A stretch of 64,000 nt of DNA. Source: Rhyacichthys aspro (taxonomy: Eukaryota > Chordata > Actinopteri > Gobiiformes > Rhyacichthyidae). Under the pieces are notes generated by a model. The model saw only the letters and a program-made list of their open reading frames with translations, ran no database searches and had not been told where the DNA came from. The DNA is taken from the NCBI GenBank assembly GCA_036850595.1, contig CM072160.1, positions 11,697,906-11,761,905 of the forward strand. Reading direction: 5' to 3'. The first letter of the stretch is position 1. Every line of letters begins with the position of its first letter. This document shows, one piece after another, positions 21,740 to 37,026 of this stretch. Position numbers and translations under genes: made by a program.

Positions 21740-24700
21740 AAACAACAAAGTTCAGACATTTTATTGTCCAGGTTATGACACATAGACCTACACTTTGTAT
21801 CATACTGTGCCTGCATGTGAAAGGTCACTCAATGTCAGGGCAGAGTTGTATTTGCACAAAGTCCTCTCTAGTCTAGAAAACCCCAGACTATATCATTCTA
21901 ACCATTTATTCTGTAACAATAAGGACTATTCTGGACTCAAATTGCCAAATATAAGCACATTAACAACAGCAATGACCAGTGACATGTCCTTTATTTTATT
22001 TATTTTTTATTATTTAAATGCCAATTCATTTTACATTCCTTACACACACTGTCCCCCGTGTTGTGCACATTAAACCACTAAAAGACAGAAATAGCCAGAG
22101 TGCCTTCATGAGCTTTCAGAGTCTTGTGGCATTTTTAAAAAGAGCCCTCCAAACTGGCCTTTTCTCAGCAAAACCCTCTCTCCGTATCAGTCCTGTGACT
22201 CACAGCTTATTGTACTTGTGCTCAGCTGTAATGTTGCCTGTGCTGTGTCCTGGCCTCCCCTCCTCTCGGCTCTCACTGCCACCCACACAGCTCACCCATC
22301 TTCGGAGAATAAAACAGCACCAGTAGATGTAATCACCATTTAGAGTGTGCAGGAAACACATCGGGAATAATCACATCAAATACACCGATGAAAAAGTATG
22401 TCTGTGAATGTGTACAGTAAACCCATCGTGCCTGTTCTTATATGGAACCAAACTGGGGGCATCTGTCACATATATTTGAACCCATGCTAATCACCATGGT
22501 TACAGGGCTTTTTGCATGTGCTGATTGGCTGACAATATTGCAATGACCCATGAGTGACTCCCCCTGTGGGTGCTCGTTGGCTCATTGCCCCAGGACGATG
22601 ATGTTATTATGTGTGGCGTGTTGCACAGATACAAGCGAAGAAGAAACTACTATTGTTTCTCAGGAATTGTGTTTGCACAAGTTAAAGCCTGAAAGAGGTT
22701 AGATAAAATACAAATGATTTTAATTTACTATTTTTCCAAAAAAGCTAAAGTAGTTCTACTCACAAGCGGTAGAGGGCGTATACGCAGTGCCAGAAAACAC
22801 ACTGTACCTTGCATTTGCTGTTGTTCATTTTATTCAGTTTGAGTATAAAACAACAGACCATAAATATGTTTTAAAGTGACACAATGGTGCAGTTAGTGAT
22901 TTAGCATTCAGTCCTCCCATTGTTTTGAATCGTGACAGTATCTATTCCTCTTCACCAACTGCTTTCTGTGATCAACAAAAAGTATTTTACTTTAAAAGAG
23001 AACAAGTTAGGAATATAAATTACGTTATCACAGTCCGCTGGTTACACTCTTATTTTTGAATCTGAAAGCACATTTTCTTTTAACCTAGAGTACATTGTGC
23101 AATGTGCAGCAGTGGAGTATGAAATATATTTTAAGACAAAGTGGAAGGTGGAAAAAAGTAGAAAATGCCAAGTCAGAAAAAACAAAAACAAAATCATGTC
23201 TATGCATTTATTTTATTTTTTTTAAGACAATGGTGAGAAAATGTGTTTGTCATTTAGGCTCCAGCCGTTTGCCTTTGCCTTGTCCCACACTGATACTGAC
23301 TCATGCTGTACCCCCCCGATCCAGCTTGTCTTCACTCCAATCAACTGAACCCACAAACACCACGAATTACTGCTCAGCCAAGCCTTTCATTCAATAAAAG
23401 TGAATGTGCCTTTCACCGAACATGCACACTGACTCAGATGGGGATATTTTACCCTGACAGGGTTACAGCTAAGCCTCACCAAAAGCAGGGTTTTGCTGTC
23501 AGGGAGCTGTGGGAATTTCCCACTGTTTATACTGTTTATGCTGTTTATTCAGTGGCAGGTCTTTGTGTACAGACGAGGGTGAAGAAGAAAAAATGAGCAA
23601 ACAACAAGTGAATGTCATGCACACTCACTTTTCTAAACACACAAGGGCCGCAAATGATGACAATGTATGCAGGATTAAATATAATATGCTCAAGAACAAA
23701 TCAGGGCCTTATCAGTTTTTAAATGTTTTTACATTCTTAATAGACTTTTTTTTTTAATCAAATAATACTATTTCAAAATACTGTTAAAATCAGAATTTAA
23801 TAAAATGGAAACAGTTACAGTGCAAAACTTTAAAAACTTTAAATTTATGGTGGTGTTTCCCATCAGCTACATATTCATCATTGCACTTTTAATGACTGCA
23901 ACAAAAGAGACCTATTAGCAGTACATTGGCAATAATTAGGAGTAATTGCAAACCTATGGGAGTCTCTTACTGCCATGACACAAGTCCCAAGGCCCTTCCA
24001 TTCACACACACAAGGGACAACTGACTCACTATTTGCCCTGTGGCTTAAGTTCGAGTCAGTTGATGACAGATGCGCTTGTGACAGAAGTAAAACAGGGCAA
24101 ATACATTTGTTAGAGACACAAAAAGAAGTGTAGATGCAAATCCATTTGGGTTAGAAGACCTAATCATGAATACACATCTCTAAGATAAGTAATATGTTTG
24201 CAGCTGTAAACACAATGAAAGGCAACATCACTGTTTTCCTGCAAATAAAGTCTTAGTCATGCTGCACCAAAGGCTATTTCAGTCGCAGCTCATCTCTCCA
24301 TTTTGTCTTCTACCATGTTTCTTTTTCTTTTTCTCTCAGTGTGAGTCAAGGTCTGTTGATGTGAAGATGTATTGATGTGTGCTACTTGACCTCAGAAAAC
24401 TGGCTGCACCGGTCATGACTCGCGGTGAATTACAACCAACACGAAAGGTTTATTTTTGAAAAGGCATAAATAACCCACTTTAAATGGGTTTTCTTTTCAA
24501 ATAAATCTTAATTAATTTTCAGCAAGCAGACTCTTCACTTAGTATCACAGTGTTGCTTTTCAGTGTTGTGTGTCACCGAAATGCTTCTGACTAATTTATT
24601 CCATTTTCACCTTGAAGTCTTTTCAGCTTTTTTGTTTTCAGTGGTCAGTATTTTTTAAATTACAAAATTTTCGCTTTGACCCAAAAGAATGTACATGTCA

Positions 24701-27700
24701 GACCCTCTGTTCTTGAAACACAGTACTAAATAATAAAGACATGTCAGTCTTTTATGTCACATCACCTGCCACTCAGATATGCTCAGGGAATAGATCACTG
24801 TCTGTCTTCCCACACCTCGCAGCTTGTCGTGGATGTGCCTTTTTCCGTGCGACTGAGAATACTATGAGTGACAGTCCTGACCAACATGCTATGTCTGACA
24901 CTGACAAATGTGCCAACTGTTTTTATTCCCTCTCTGATCTGATCACATCGCTACAGCTATATTCATGTTGCAAATGTTCTCTCTGCGCTATCAATTACAA
25001 CATCTTTTTTCTACCATTTTGTCACATCTGTGTATTCTGAAAAAAATGAATCAGTACAAACAACAGCTGGAGGAGTGACATGGCACTCAAACCCAGATCT
25101 GGCACAGAAAGCAACAAAGTGGAAAAGCTGTCTGTCCTAAAACTGGGATTGTGTGGAATCATCCTGTGGGACTGGAGTCATTGAGGTCATATGAAGTCTT
25201 CACACAGTGGAAAGGGACATTCAGAACGCTATAATAAATGACTGAAGCGCCATCCACCAAAACACATGAGCTCATCAGTGACATGTCCTCCACTGCTGGG
25301 TGATTACAGATACATACAGTACATACAGGGCAGGTAGCAGAGGCAGTGACCAAACCCACTGCAGCATGAGCTCATCTGCAAAAAAGTGAGCTCATGCTGT
25401 AAATGTGCAAGACTGCTACTTCGTCATCCAAAATCCTACTTTTGCATATAATTGTGTGTGTGCAATAGAATACTGACAAGACTGAAGCATCACAAAGTTA
25501 CAAATTGCAATGTAATGATCTGAATTAGCTTTAGGGATCCTGTTGAAACATGGCAGAGCAGCCATTCCCTTTTGTAAGCAAACATTAACGTTGTAAACAG
25601 TAACGTTATTCTCTCTTACATATCATTAAACTGAAATAATATCACATTGGTCCCACTGAGGATTGCAGTATATGTCTCATTATGTTTGCTGTCACTGGTT
25701 TAATGACTAGTGTCATAAAGTGATGCGGGATCAGTCTAAAAGCTGTGTGGACTGACACGAGACGCCTACACCACAACTGAGACAAGCATTTAGTCTTTTT
25801 CAATCTATTGTCGTAGATAGATACAGATGGCTCGTCGTCATTATTTTTGTATCAGTCTCTCTCTTTGTCAATACAAGATGAAATAAAAAGCCTGAGGGTT
25901 TAGAGAAGTCTAATCTATTTTCTGTGCTCCTACACTGAGTGAGTCACCGTGCACACTCCGCTAACCCCTCCTTTATGGGCCCCCGTATAACGATGGCACA
26001 GTGGAGATGGAGAAGAGCCTATGCTGCTAGATGTGCTTTATGACAATGACCCCCCACCCACCGATGAGCTCTCACAATGACACCCTTGCACACCTCAAGC
26101 TGAATTACACAACTGTATGTAAAAGCAGCCATTGGGTTCATGTTGAGAGCTGATGCTGGCCCAATGCAAGGTTTAGAAAGTATAGTATAATGAGAACTAT
26201 ATGGATACTGTAATGCTAGTTTATGTTTCAGAGATTAACAGTGTCAGTGTGTGGATTAAAACACACATAAAAACACTCTCCTAATCCATGAAGATGATTT
26301 ATCCTCATCCCAAGTGTAAAAGTAGTAAAAGTAAAACATGTGATGGGTATGTGTGCTTACATAGATGCAAAAGAAATAAAAATACCTATTAATGTTTATT
26401 ATTAATGGTAGTTTTTTTTACTCATATAAAGCTATACAATTACACACAAGTTGGTTGGCCTAGGCTCTCATTTACATTTAACTTTACTGCCATATCTCAT
26501 GAGCACAAGGAAGGTTGGTTTTTTACCACTGCTCTTTCTGTACCCATAGATAACTGATTCTACTTTGTATACTTACAATGACAAGATTCAAGTATACGAT
26601 TTTCATAATTAGTAACTACAGTATGTGAAGTAAACATAAGACTTGATCATGTGAATGAACACAAGAGCATGCAGATGTGATTTATTTGCCTGTGCCTCTT
26701 TGACAGACCTCCATTCAGCTCAATACAATAGTGCCAGCTAGTACAGTGGTCCTACTGTCCCGTCTGGTGGCCAAATGGCAGAATGCACACTGACCTGCAG
26801 ATTGGCCTACAGTGGGGCTACTCTGTGCACTCCTTTTGGAGGCCGACCCCAGTTCACACAACACAAGAGCCTTACTCAGCCCTTTAGTGAAGAAGCATTC
26901 ATCGAGGGAGAATTTGGGAAACATTTGGTCAGCGTTTTGAGAAGCGTTTGAGATGAGAGCCAACATTCAAATGAGCCCTGCTCACACACCAGTGTGTAGA
27001 CTGAGCCACACCATCCCGGCCTGTTTTAGTTTCCTGTCAACGGCTACAATAGTATCTGCCTGCAAGCTGTGCAACCCAACCCTATCTTATCAAGTGCAGG
27101 CTCAGACACAGCCACACTCTGCTGGGGTGTGTTGGTGTGTTGGTGTGTTTGTGTGTGAGCCCCAGGAGACATGGGAATGAATTCACTTCACAAGAATGCA
27201 CAGCTGAGTCGGGGTGTTTTTACATCAAAACACCTACTTTATGTTTTTGATAAAAGGCTTTCAGCCCCTTTTGCATCACTTTGCTGTAAAATCACATTAA
27301 ATGCCATGTCATGGGAAATAACCCATAAATGAATTCTTTTAAGATATGTATACTAGCCACAGAAAATACAATCACAGTATTTTTGGTGTTTGCACTTGTG
27401 TGCTTTCATCATATCAGAGCATTTAACCTGTGATTATTACGTCCTATGCTTCTCCTGCCATTGCAGCTGTTACATTCTTAAGAGAATATCTTCATCCTGT
27501 CCTGGCTTGAACACTTGCTCTTTACCGCCTACAGTTTTTCTGAAAATAGACAAATAAGCAGTGGGGAGTCTGAAAGCCACATTCAGAGCTGAGCACCTTG
27601 TGAAACAGCAGACTGTCATTTGCCAAACATGGTTTTATCGCGCTTACAATTTGTCTTCACTGTGACGGAATTCGTTTTGAATCATGTTAGGTTAAGAGCA

Positions 27701-30700
27701 GTTATTACACCAAATGCTGACACTCGATAAAAGATGACAAAGTGCGGCTCAGGAACTCCCTGTTTTCTAATGTTCTTATGGTTATCTTTGCTTGTGTTCT
27801 TTGATGTATTTAAAAAGCATTGGGTTGAAGATATAAGTGCAGACAATATGATAAAGCAGTGTGACCCAATGTGTGGTTGCAGTATTACATTACGGAGCAA
27901 ATGCTAGTGATAAATTATAGGCAGGTTTGTTCTGGTGCTTAATAGCTACAAATCAGAATGTAATTATATACTGAACAGAGTAAACGGGAGATGGAGATAC
28001 AACAGACAAGTGCAGACAGCACCAATTAAATGCTGGTTTAAGTGTGATGTTGTCATGGTGACTAAGCTACACAGTTGCAACCTCTGAAATTCAGTTTCAT
28101 ATAAAATGCATTGTTTCTCGCTCGCCTGTCTGGCTTTATTCTTAACCTTCTCCTTCTCGATACAAAACCATTGAAGAAGCAGATTATAATAGCTTTAGCT
28201 GCTGCATGTCTCCTGTCATTTGTCTTCCAGCTGTGCCCTCATGCATGTTACCACGTTAGACAGTTAGCAGACGCAGTGGCACAAGATGCAGTGGGGGTGG
28301 ACAGTTTGTGCCATGGGGGGTTTGCAGCCTGCATTTTCAAAGACAAACACCATGTTTTATTGTTTATCCTGCTGACCAGAGGTACTGTGAGGTGAAGTGT
28401 TTGATTTGATCTGCCTAATCTGTGAAAGAAAGCCTCACCTGAGAAGAACCGTGTGAGCTTTCCCAGAACTTTGACGATAGTGACCTTCTCATTTAGTCTA
28501 GTCTAGCTCAAATACATGTCTACACAGGTAACACTCACAGAAGGCGGTTAGTAATGTTTTGATAAAGGTTCTAACCTCCAGACTTCCTATTGTGTAATTT
28601 TTATAACTATATTTTTAATATTCTTTCTGTAAATGTGCTAATTTTCTTTCAGTTCTATCAAATGTATGTATATTGATCTGGCTATCATATAACATAAATG
28701 CATTTACTGTGCAGTCAAGCCATCTTTATAGGCAAGTTACAGTGTTTATTCTAATTACCTAAAAACAAGAGTTCATATAAACTAGTAAATAAATCTGGTC
28801 TCATACACCCACCTATACTGCATGGACAGGTCTATACTTCAGAAAGTGTTGGACAATAAACCACCAAAGCAAATCAATTGCACAGGACTGGAGAAATTAG
28901 TTAGAGACATCTCATGAAAAAAGAAAATAGAAAGCCATGGCAAATCCAACATCAATAACCTTAAAGAAGCTGGATTGTAGGACGGAGATGTGACTTGACT
29001 TGTGCGTTGTGGCCTTTGTGGCTTAGGAAAGGCTTGATGACTCAGGGGGGCTGTAGGGCAAGTTGGTCTGGAGGAAGACCATGTGATGCAGACAAGTAGA
29101 GGCAGGCAGGTACAGAGCAATGAGCACTGGGGAAAGGGGAGACACAGTAAGAGGAGCAAACTCAAAGAATGACAGATGAACACAAGACAGGCCTGTCGGG
29201 CATCACTGTTATACAACAACAGACGCCAAGGTGCAGACTAATTACAACACACAATACACGTCCATGATGCACAAGGCTGGACTAATTGTGAGGAGTGTGT
29301 GTCTGGTGTCTCTACTGCCTTTGCTTATGGGATTTATCTTTGCCCAGCAGGCAGTGGTGTACCATATGGTCCACAAAGAAAATATTCCTCAAACAACACA
29401 CAAACAAAGAGATGTAGGCTCACACAAGAATCCAGACATGGAGAAAAATCACAGAGATTAGTGAGTGTAGCTATTCTGCACAATCACAAACAAGCACAGC
29501 CCCATGGAACACTTCGTTAGATTTAGTTTAGTGCCATCCAATGATATCTGAACATGAATGAATATTCTGTATTGTTATTCACATAAACTTACAGACTCAC
29601 AGACTCAAGAGAGCCAAAGGTGAGAAGTCAGAGTTCAGAAGCACAGGATTACCTGTAGCAATAGCATCCAGCAAACTAATGATAACAACCATAAAGTGGC
29701 CTCATAAAGCAAACATTAGACTGTTCATAGCACACTTTGTAGAGGCTAATACAGTCACAGAAGTCTCTCCATTGTAGTCTTGAGATTTTAGCCATAGTAG
29801 TATGTATGTAGGCCATGTATGGGAGTTGTCATGTGCCTTTGTATTTTTTCAAACACAAATTCAACACAGTAAAACACCAATACAAAAGTTAGAGGGTGCT
29901 CAGAAAAACACAGATTAAAAAGAGACTCTTTTTACGGCTGTAACGTCCAAGTGTAAAGTGATCTGACTATCCACTTATTGTTGTCTATGGAAAAAAAGAA
30001 AAGGGGATTTGTGAAAAAGAAAATAATCCTAACGTTTTTGTTTCTTCCAAACAGGAAGTTAGACCCAGCTGAAAAAATGATAGGATGCCCCTGAGTTCCC
30101 CTCAAACAGCAGGCCCTCGGAGGGGGGCTGGCTGTAGGTTTGCTAAGCCCCTCGTTGCCCATATGGTCTAGAAGCTTACCCACCCTTGGATGACATGAGA
30201 AGGGAAGCCCCTAAGGCTATATCCACGCAAGGGAAGAGGGGGTAAAAAACAGAGACAGGGAGAAAAAGGGGGCTGGCATTCAGAAATGTGTGTTTATGTG
30301 CGACACGCTCTAGGAAAGGTGTAATCTTTGTGAATACGTATGTGTTTGGGTAGTCACTGGCCTACAAGAAAGCCAGTGGCCATGGTGGAATTCATATGTG
30401 AGCGTGTGTGTGAGAGTAAATGAGCAGCAGTAATGAGCCTGTGTCATATGATCTGCAGGCACTAATGACATTAGCCTAAATTGGAGACCTGCAGCGTTGC
30501 CTCCTCTTTGTCATCATCTCAGCTTATTTGACTCTTCAATCATGTCAAGATAGTCTTTTTCAATTCAATTTAGTATCTAGTATCAGTGTTTATGCTAAAC
30601 GTGTATTTTTTAATCCTGTTTTAATTGTACTGCATCTTGCATTACGACTGATAAATGCTCACTGCGTGAAGAAAATCTGGGATCTGATGACATGTTGTTA

Positions 30701-33700
30701 GGCGATAGTTCCTCTGATAGTACAGTTTCTTGGAAGGTAAATTGGAACAAACAGATTCAGAAATCAGCCTATGCCTCTTATCTGTCTCCAGCCAGGTGGC
30801 TCGAGAAAACTGTGAATGTAAGTGGTTATGATAGGTTCAGATATGTGCCAGATGGGAGAAAAAGAGAAGGAAGAGTAAATTAGATTAGACAATTGACACA
30901 AGGATCACCACTAACTCACACTGTTTGTTAGGAAGTCTTAGATGGAGACACCCTTCCTTCCTGTCAGTGCACAGGCCATCACTAGACACCATTCAGTCTC
31001 TCATCACATGACACATGTGACACACATTATGGTGATCACTGCCATGAGTTGTACAAGTTCCAATACAGACTTGATTCAGTAAGTCTGTTGCCACCATTCA
31101 GCAGAAACACTTCACAGTGTTGATTTTTTTTTTTTTTTTTACAGATTAACCGGAAAATAACTTAAAAAGACAAATTGCAGGTTGCAGAATTGCAGGAGGT
31201 CCACCATCACCCAGATTTTCATAACTTTGAACCGTCCCCGCTTTTACTTCTTTTAAGTCAACACCCTAATAAACTGCTGCATAAAAATGAACTGGCATTA
31301 TTTGCATAACAATTTGACACCAGAAACACATGTGGCCGTTATAGTCACATGATCGTTTGTTTTCCACTCTTTGAAGTTCAAGATTGACTAAATAAATGGA
31401 TTGGAATCATCTGTTCAAGGCAAAGTTGGCTGTCTATAATGTAGTATTCCTGGTTACAATGTAGGTCAGTATAGACAGAAGATTCCCACTGTCACACCAG
31501 ACTACCTCCTCCATTGCTTACAGGATATGAGCAATATCCTCAGAACTTTGCTAAACTCCACCCACCCAAAATTCCCAGAGCTTAATTCAACATAGAGGGT
31601 CATATCTAGGGCATCTTCATAGTCTTAGAGATAACATGGACAATAACATCTATTTCACTGTAGCCTGACTGTGTCGGAACAAAGTACAATCCCAAATGGT
31701 TTCACGAGAACACACAATATATTGTCAACAATATATTATCACAGTGGTTTTACTGAAAATGAAAGAGTTGCTTGTGACTCATTTCGTAACAGCCCAGTGT
31801 TGTTCACAAGTGATTTGGCTATGAAGATATGTGCCTGTGACATCTACTGCTCATTTCCTATTGCCCTGTGTGTTGGTATGTGAGACTGATACCTTGGCAT
31901 CCAGGGTAGGGCTGCTGTTACTTTTTACATAGTGAAGTAATGCAAATACCTCAAGCTTAAATTAAAGTAAGATGGTTTGCTTCTGGTTCAGGTTAGTGGA
32001 TGGCAAAGAGGTGAAAAATATGCAGAGACTATAACTGCTATTCCCCACAAGGCTGTGTAATGTCATAAAAGATATATTACATAAGTCTCCCTAAAAAAAA
32101 TCTGGAAAAGGACTAAAGACACCTCAACACCAAAATGGCAGCCCTGTAAACATCTGCCAGGATAAAAACTGACACAGCTGCACACATCTTTCCACAGAAA
32201 TTGCAGAAAATAGATGTAAACCCACTGGGAGAAAGGTGTGACAGGAGATAAGAGCATGAAGCCATGATGATGAAAAGCACCAGGAGAAGAGGATGGGAAA
32301 AGATGATCCAGTGAGGAAAAAAGACTGGGATCGCAGATGGGGGAGGAAGGTCACCAATGTCACGGCATGTTAGTCAGAATGCTGAAGTTGCTGTGGTGAC
32401 AGGACGACAACTTCAGGGGGGTGGGATGTGGTCACATGACCTGCAGCTTTCAAGTAGACGCCACACACTTGAACCACAGCTGGAGCAGATATTGGTGGGA
32501 GCACAAGATGATTGGATGATAGTTTTAGGAAGTTATAGGAGAATGTGCTAATAGGTCCAGATTCCCTTAAGGTAGGCTGAAGGTCTTGTAGTCTTAGACG
32601 GCTTTAGACATTTAGTGGTTGTGAAAAAAATCATAAGAGCAGTGTAAGTTAAATAAGTGTATTAGTCCTATAGTAGATTCAAAATCTTGTCAGGTTTGGT
32701 ATTATGTATTTTATTGTGTATAGCAGTCTTTTTTTTTTCCATGTTTACTGCATAGTAAAAACTAGTGTTCATCTGGTGCACCATTGTTTGGACAGCATAA
32801 TTGCTCAGTTTTCTACTTGGAATTTTTTAAAAAGAGATGTATACCAGAAAATGTATTATCTGTTTTATGAAAGCAGGAGGCATGTTACTAATTGAACACT
32901 CAGTGAAGGTCATGTCATTTTTTCTGTCAGTTGGTTGCAAATTGGCTCAAGTTGTTCCATTTTCTCATTGTGTCAAATATTGCAGCAAAGAACTAACACA
33001 TCATTCTTCACTATACTCTTAAATCTACTGGTTGTAATGATATAACCCTTGTTTTACAACTGAACAGCTATGATTTTGCCTCAACCTTTTTCTTCACCTA
33101 TGATCACACACATAGCGTGATTATTTCTAATTTCCTAATGCTAAAGGCTAAGCATTAAGAAATATTTAAGATACTTTCTTGTTTAAAGTCCTTTGGCAGA
33201 AGGGCATGCTTGTCGATTATGTGAGAAACCGCACCCTAGTTTTGTAGCTTCAACTGAGAAAGAACAGATTCACTCATGCCAAAGACAGCACTGTTATTAC
33301 AGGTCTTGATACCTGTTGAATTAGCCCACTTATTCCAGCATCTTAGGGCATTAATCGAGTAGTTAATAATGCCTATATCTAATTGATTTACATACTACAT
33401 GGCCTGATTTCTCTCCTCATAATTTAATCACTGATTGTAACAAAGCTCAATTACAAATCATGTCCTTAAGCAATACTGCTCCTCTGTGATACTGGCGAAC
33501 AAAAGCTATTAGTCCCTGGTTACTGGTCCTGTCTGACTGGATTTTTTGGCCTACTTTCTTTTTCAAGCTCTGGTGCAAACCAAGGCAACTGAGCTATGAT
33601 TATCAAAAGATGGCATAAAGAGCAGTTTGACATGGTGCCCAATGGGATCCATCTTGTGACACAGTGGGGCGGCGTCTGAAGGCCTCTTTAGACAAACCCT

Positions 33701-36700
33701 GTACTCTTTCTTTAATCCCCTGCCTTCACTTGTCTTCAACTTTTGTGTTTGTTACCATATAGGTTTCACTTCCCTTACAGCCCAGCCAATTCCCTTTAGG
33801 AAAGACAACACTTTTAGAGGAAAATGGGGATGGCAGTTCAGACTCCAAGGCCAAGTCTTTAAGTACTACTACTTTCATATCTCAGCCTTCTCTCTTGTAT
33901 TGCTCTAGGATTGTAGGATACAGACATGTCCAGACATTACAGTTCAGGGAATGGCAGGAATGAAAGGAATTCTGGGGTATTCCCATCTCAGCAAAGTCAG
34001 CTCTGAGCAAGAAAGCCACTCCTTTATTAACAAAGAACTGAAAAAAGCATGTAAATAATCAACGCCAACAATTGATTGCAGGTAACGGTCGTCCTTAGTC
34101 CTTACACATTTGAGCTCATTTTTTCCCCTTGAGAGTACTTTAGCTTTAAATTACCGGTTATTATTTTACTTTATATGTAGACTAATTTACACTGACCGTT
34201 ATAACAGGGAACGCACACCACAACATAAAGATTTCAGGTTCATATGAAGAATATATCTAAATGAATTTAAGGATATTATTTCTGTTCATTTCAGGCTTCA
34301 TATTCTGCGCTTTAGAGTTGCATAATGGAAATACTGCTTCTGCTGTTAAAAGTATTTCTCCAAAGAAATTTAAATAAGTTCAATAGTCAAAGGTAGCATA
34401 AGGAACAACTGGGCAATAAAGAGTGTCAGGTCAAATGTTGCCCACTGTTGCTGTGCAGGTGCATTGCTCTGATATACACAGCTGATCTGAGATATATATC
34501 CGTGCTGCTTGGCTCTGGACACAGTCTTGGTGTTGGAATGCAGCTGGGATCTGTTTAAATGGGCAAATTGAGGTTAACAGCAGTGTGTGTGCTTATGTGT
34601 AAGTGAAAAAGACAAAAAACAAGGCTCATTCAGGCTTCAAGGGACAAACAAACGGAACCGGTACTTGTTATGGTAATGTCCACCACAAAAGGGTACGACA
34701 GCAAGGCATACTATAAAACAAACCACCACTGTGTGTGAACTGAGCACAGGTGCCACACGATACAACTCAAGTAAGTTCATGTATCTAAAGACACTAAAAG
34801 ATTAATGGAGGTAAATGTATTTTAGAATAGACCGCATTGGAAAGAGTATATCAAACAGCACAGAGAAAATTTGCTAACAAGAAAAGAAACAAAACCACAC
34901 TCTTGAACATAACAGAGTCTCTAAAATAGCATGATGACGCTGAGAGAGCAACAGAAGCCTATAATTCAGTGAGGAGCCTATATAGTGATTAAGTCCCATG
35001 TAAAAAAAAATGCAAACACACCACCCACTCTCACTGGCTCTGTTGCAACACTTCCTGTTGCAACAACTGCTTCCAACAGCAAAGAAGTAGCATCTGTAAC
35101 ATGCTCAGCCCTTATATTTAACATTAAGAAATCAATATTGAGATTATGTGAGTATTTAACTTGAACCGCTGTATCTATGTAACATTATGTTTATCTATGC
35201 AATATATCTTTAGAAACGTCACACATACAATCATGAAGGTGAAAATATGTCTTTGATCAGAAACATGATCAAACAGACTGACACTCTTGTCTTTTACAGT
35301 CATCAGTCCAACAATGAGTGAACTCCCACAGGTCACGAGGCCACCCAGAGCTGCCATACCACATCCCAACCCCCTTTATCCATGGCAACCACATCACATG
35401 ACCATCTCTCATGACCAGAAACCACTGACAAGCTAGGCCATCTGTAAACTTGAATATTTGATTTCCTTATGACAACACTTAAGAAGACCACTTTAGTAAA
35501 CACTTTTGAATTAACACAGCATACAATCAATGCATGCTAAAATGTTTCAACTCAGTTAATCAACAAACCCAAGGGAGTCATATCAATTCAGTTTATGGCA
35601 TACAGTCAAATTTGCACCGAGCATTGCAAAAAGGAGCAGGAAATGAAACTTTCACCTTCTCACTTGTAAAACAGATAGATAAAAAGAAACAGGAACTTAA
35701 AAGAGCCCCTTCCTTTCCAAAGGGCAAATTCTTCTGCTATCAGATGTTTATACCACAGCAAGAGATTGAAGCTGTGCAACAGCTCAACGTGGGGGTGTAC
35801 ATTTACAGTATCTGGGGCATAGCTGTAGAAACCTCTCCTTCTCATTCACCACCAGTTTAAACATATTAATCGCAGCACTACTCCTCCATTCTATATCAAG
35901 CGAGGTAAAAACAAAACAAACAGAAGGCATACTATTACTATACTATACGAAAGACTGTCTGCTTAGATGGCCGTAGAGACATAGAAGAGTGGCATTAACA
36001 ATATACAAACTTCAAAAAGCACTGCTGACTAACTCAATAACTGAAAACTGATTCAGACATACTCTTTCCAATATTCCAACTGTAAGATGCATTATTCTCA
36101 GTTATCCTTAGGCCAAATAGTCACATGATGCAAGTCAAACCAAGAAATATATCATCCTACTGCTTGATATCAAACAACCAGATACCCAAGTCTAAACTCT
36201 TGAACAAAGATGTTTGAGCATGTGCAGAACATTGATAGGAAAACACAAATGCTCAGCCCCAAAACGGACCGCAAATCACAAAAAGAGCTAACAGACAAGC
36301 GCGAAACAGTAGGTCCTCTTAAAACTAGACTAGACGCTCTGTCCAACTTGTTTGTTTACTAGTCCCCCCTGAAGCCAAACTGCAGTGGACTAGCCAAGCA
36401 AGCCAGGGTAATCCCCGTAGGTAAACAGTAGACAGGGCAAGGCCTACTCCTTTATTGTGGCTGCTCCACATCACACCTACACAGCCACACTCTGTGCAAC
36501 CAGGCTCAGGGTTGGAACACTACGACGCCCACACAGCAAAGAAAGACATTTCTCTGAGGCTGAGAATCCTGGCCTTGTCTAAACGACTCTGTGGATAATG
36601 AGCAAGTTCCATTTTTGTGAATAAGGAATATGTTCATAGAGGTGTGCTCTTTTCTATACTCAGAAAACAACCACATAACAAACTTTCAGACTCAGGCACT

Positions 36701-36770
36701 GTAGGTTAAAGCATTAAATGTTTTTGATGCGAGATGGCAAGAGATTTTAACTGACAAGTTGAACAAATTT
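21740..36770. other. Gene-free spacer between arhgef26 and rap2b
   Basis: About 15 kb without a supportable gene. Open frames are short, lack recognisable domains and are scattered over both strands. Visible items are a GTGTTGGT-type GT-rich run at 27124-27160, a 17-base poly-T at 31124-31140, and a small AT palindrome (10-base arms) at 31716-31737. In mammals the corresponding interval is a long gene desert, so distal enhancers are possible. None can be identified from one sequence. Confidence 0.6.
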
Positions 36771-37026
36771 TAGAGGCCGTTTACACAACAACACATTTCA
36801 TCTACGACACAAAGATTCTTTTACGGTTCAGTCGCTTGTTTACACGAAAAAGGCGCGCTCACTCCACAAAAACTTTTGAAGCAACGACTGGGTTCACAGC
36901 GCCCCTACTGGCCTAGTAAAAATACTACAGCTTTCTCAATAGCCGAGCAAAGCCATGTTATTAGAAATTTTTATGATTAAGCTACTGGCCAGGGTTTGTT
37001 TTGGTGTCTTGTAAATGGCCCCTTAG
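36771..37026. mobile_element. Candidate MITE (DNA transposon) of about 250 bp
   Basis: The left end (from 36774) begins GGCCGTTTACACAACAACA. The right end, read inward on the minus strand from 37020, begins GGCCATTTACAAGACACCA. These match at about 16 of 20 positions as terminal inverted repeats. The interior holds no coding frame. GGCCGTTTACACxACAAC-type ends are familiar from abundant teleost DNA transposons. I could not resolve a target duplication, so the exact ends and superfamily remain open. Confidence 0.55.

Noticed and set aside
31716..31737. AT-rich palindrome with 10-base arms
   Set aside because: Arms made only of common AT-rich words; expected by chance in a 64-kb AT-rich window.
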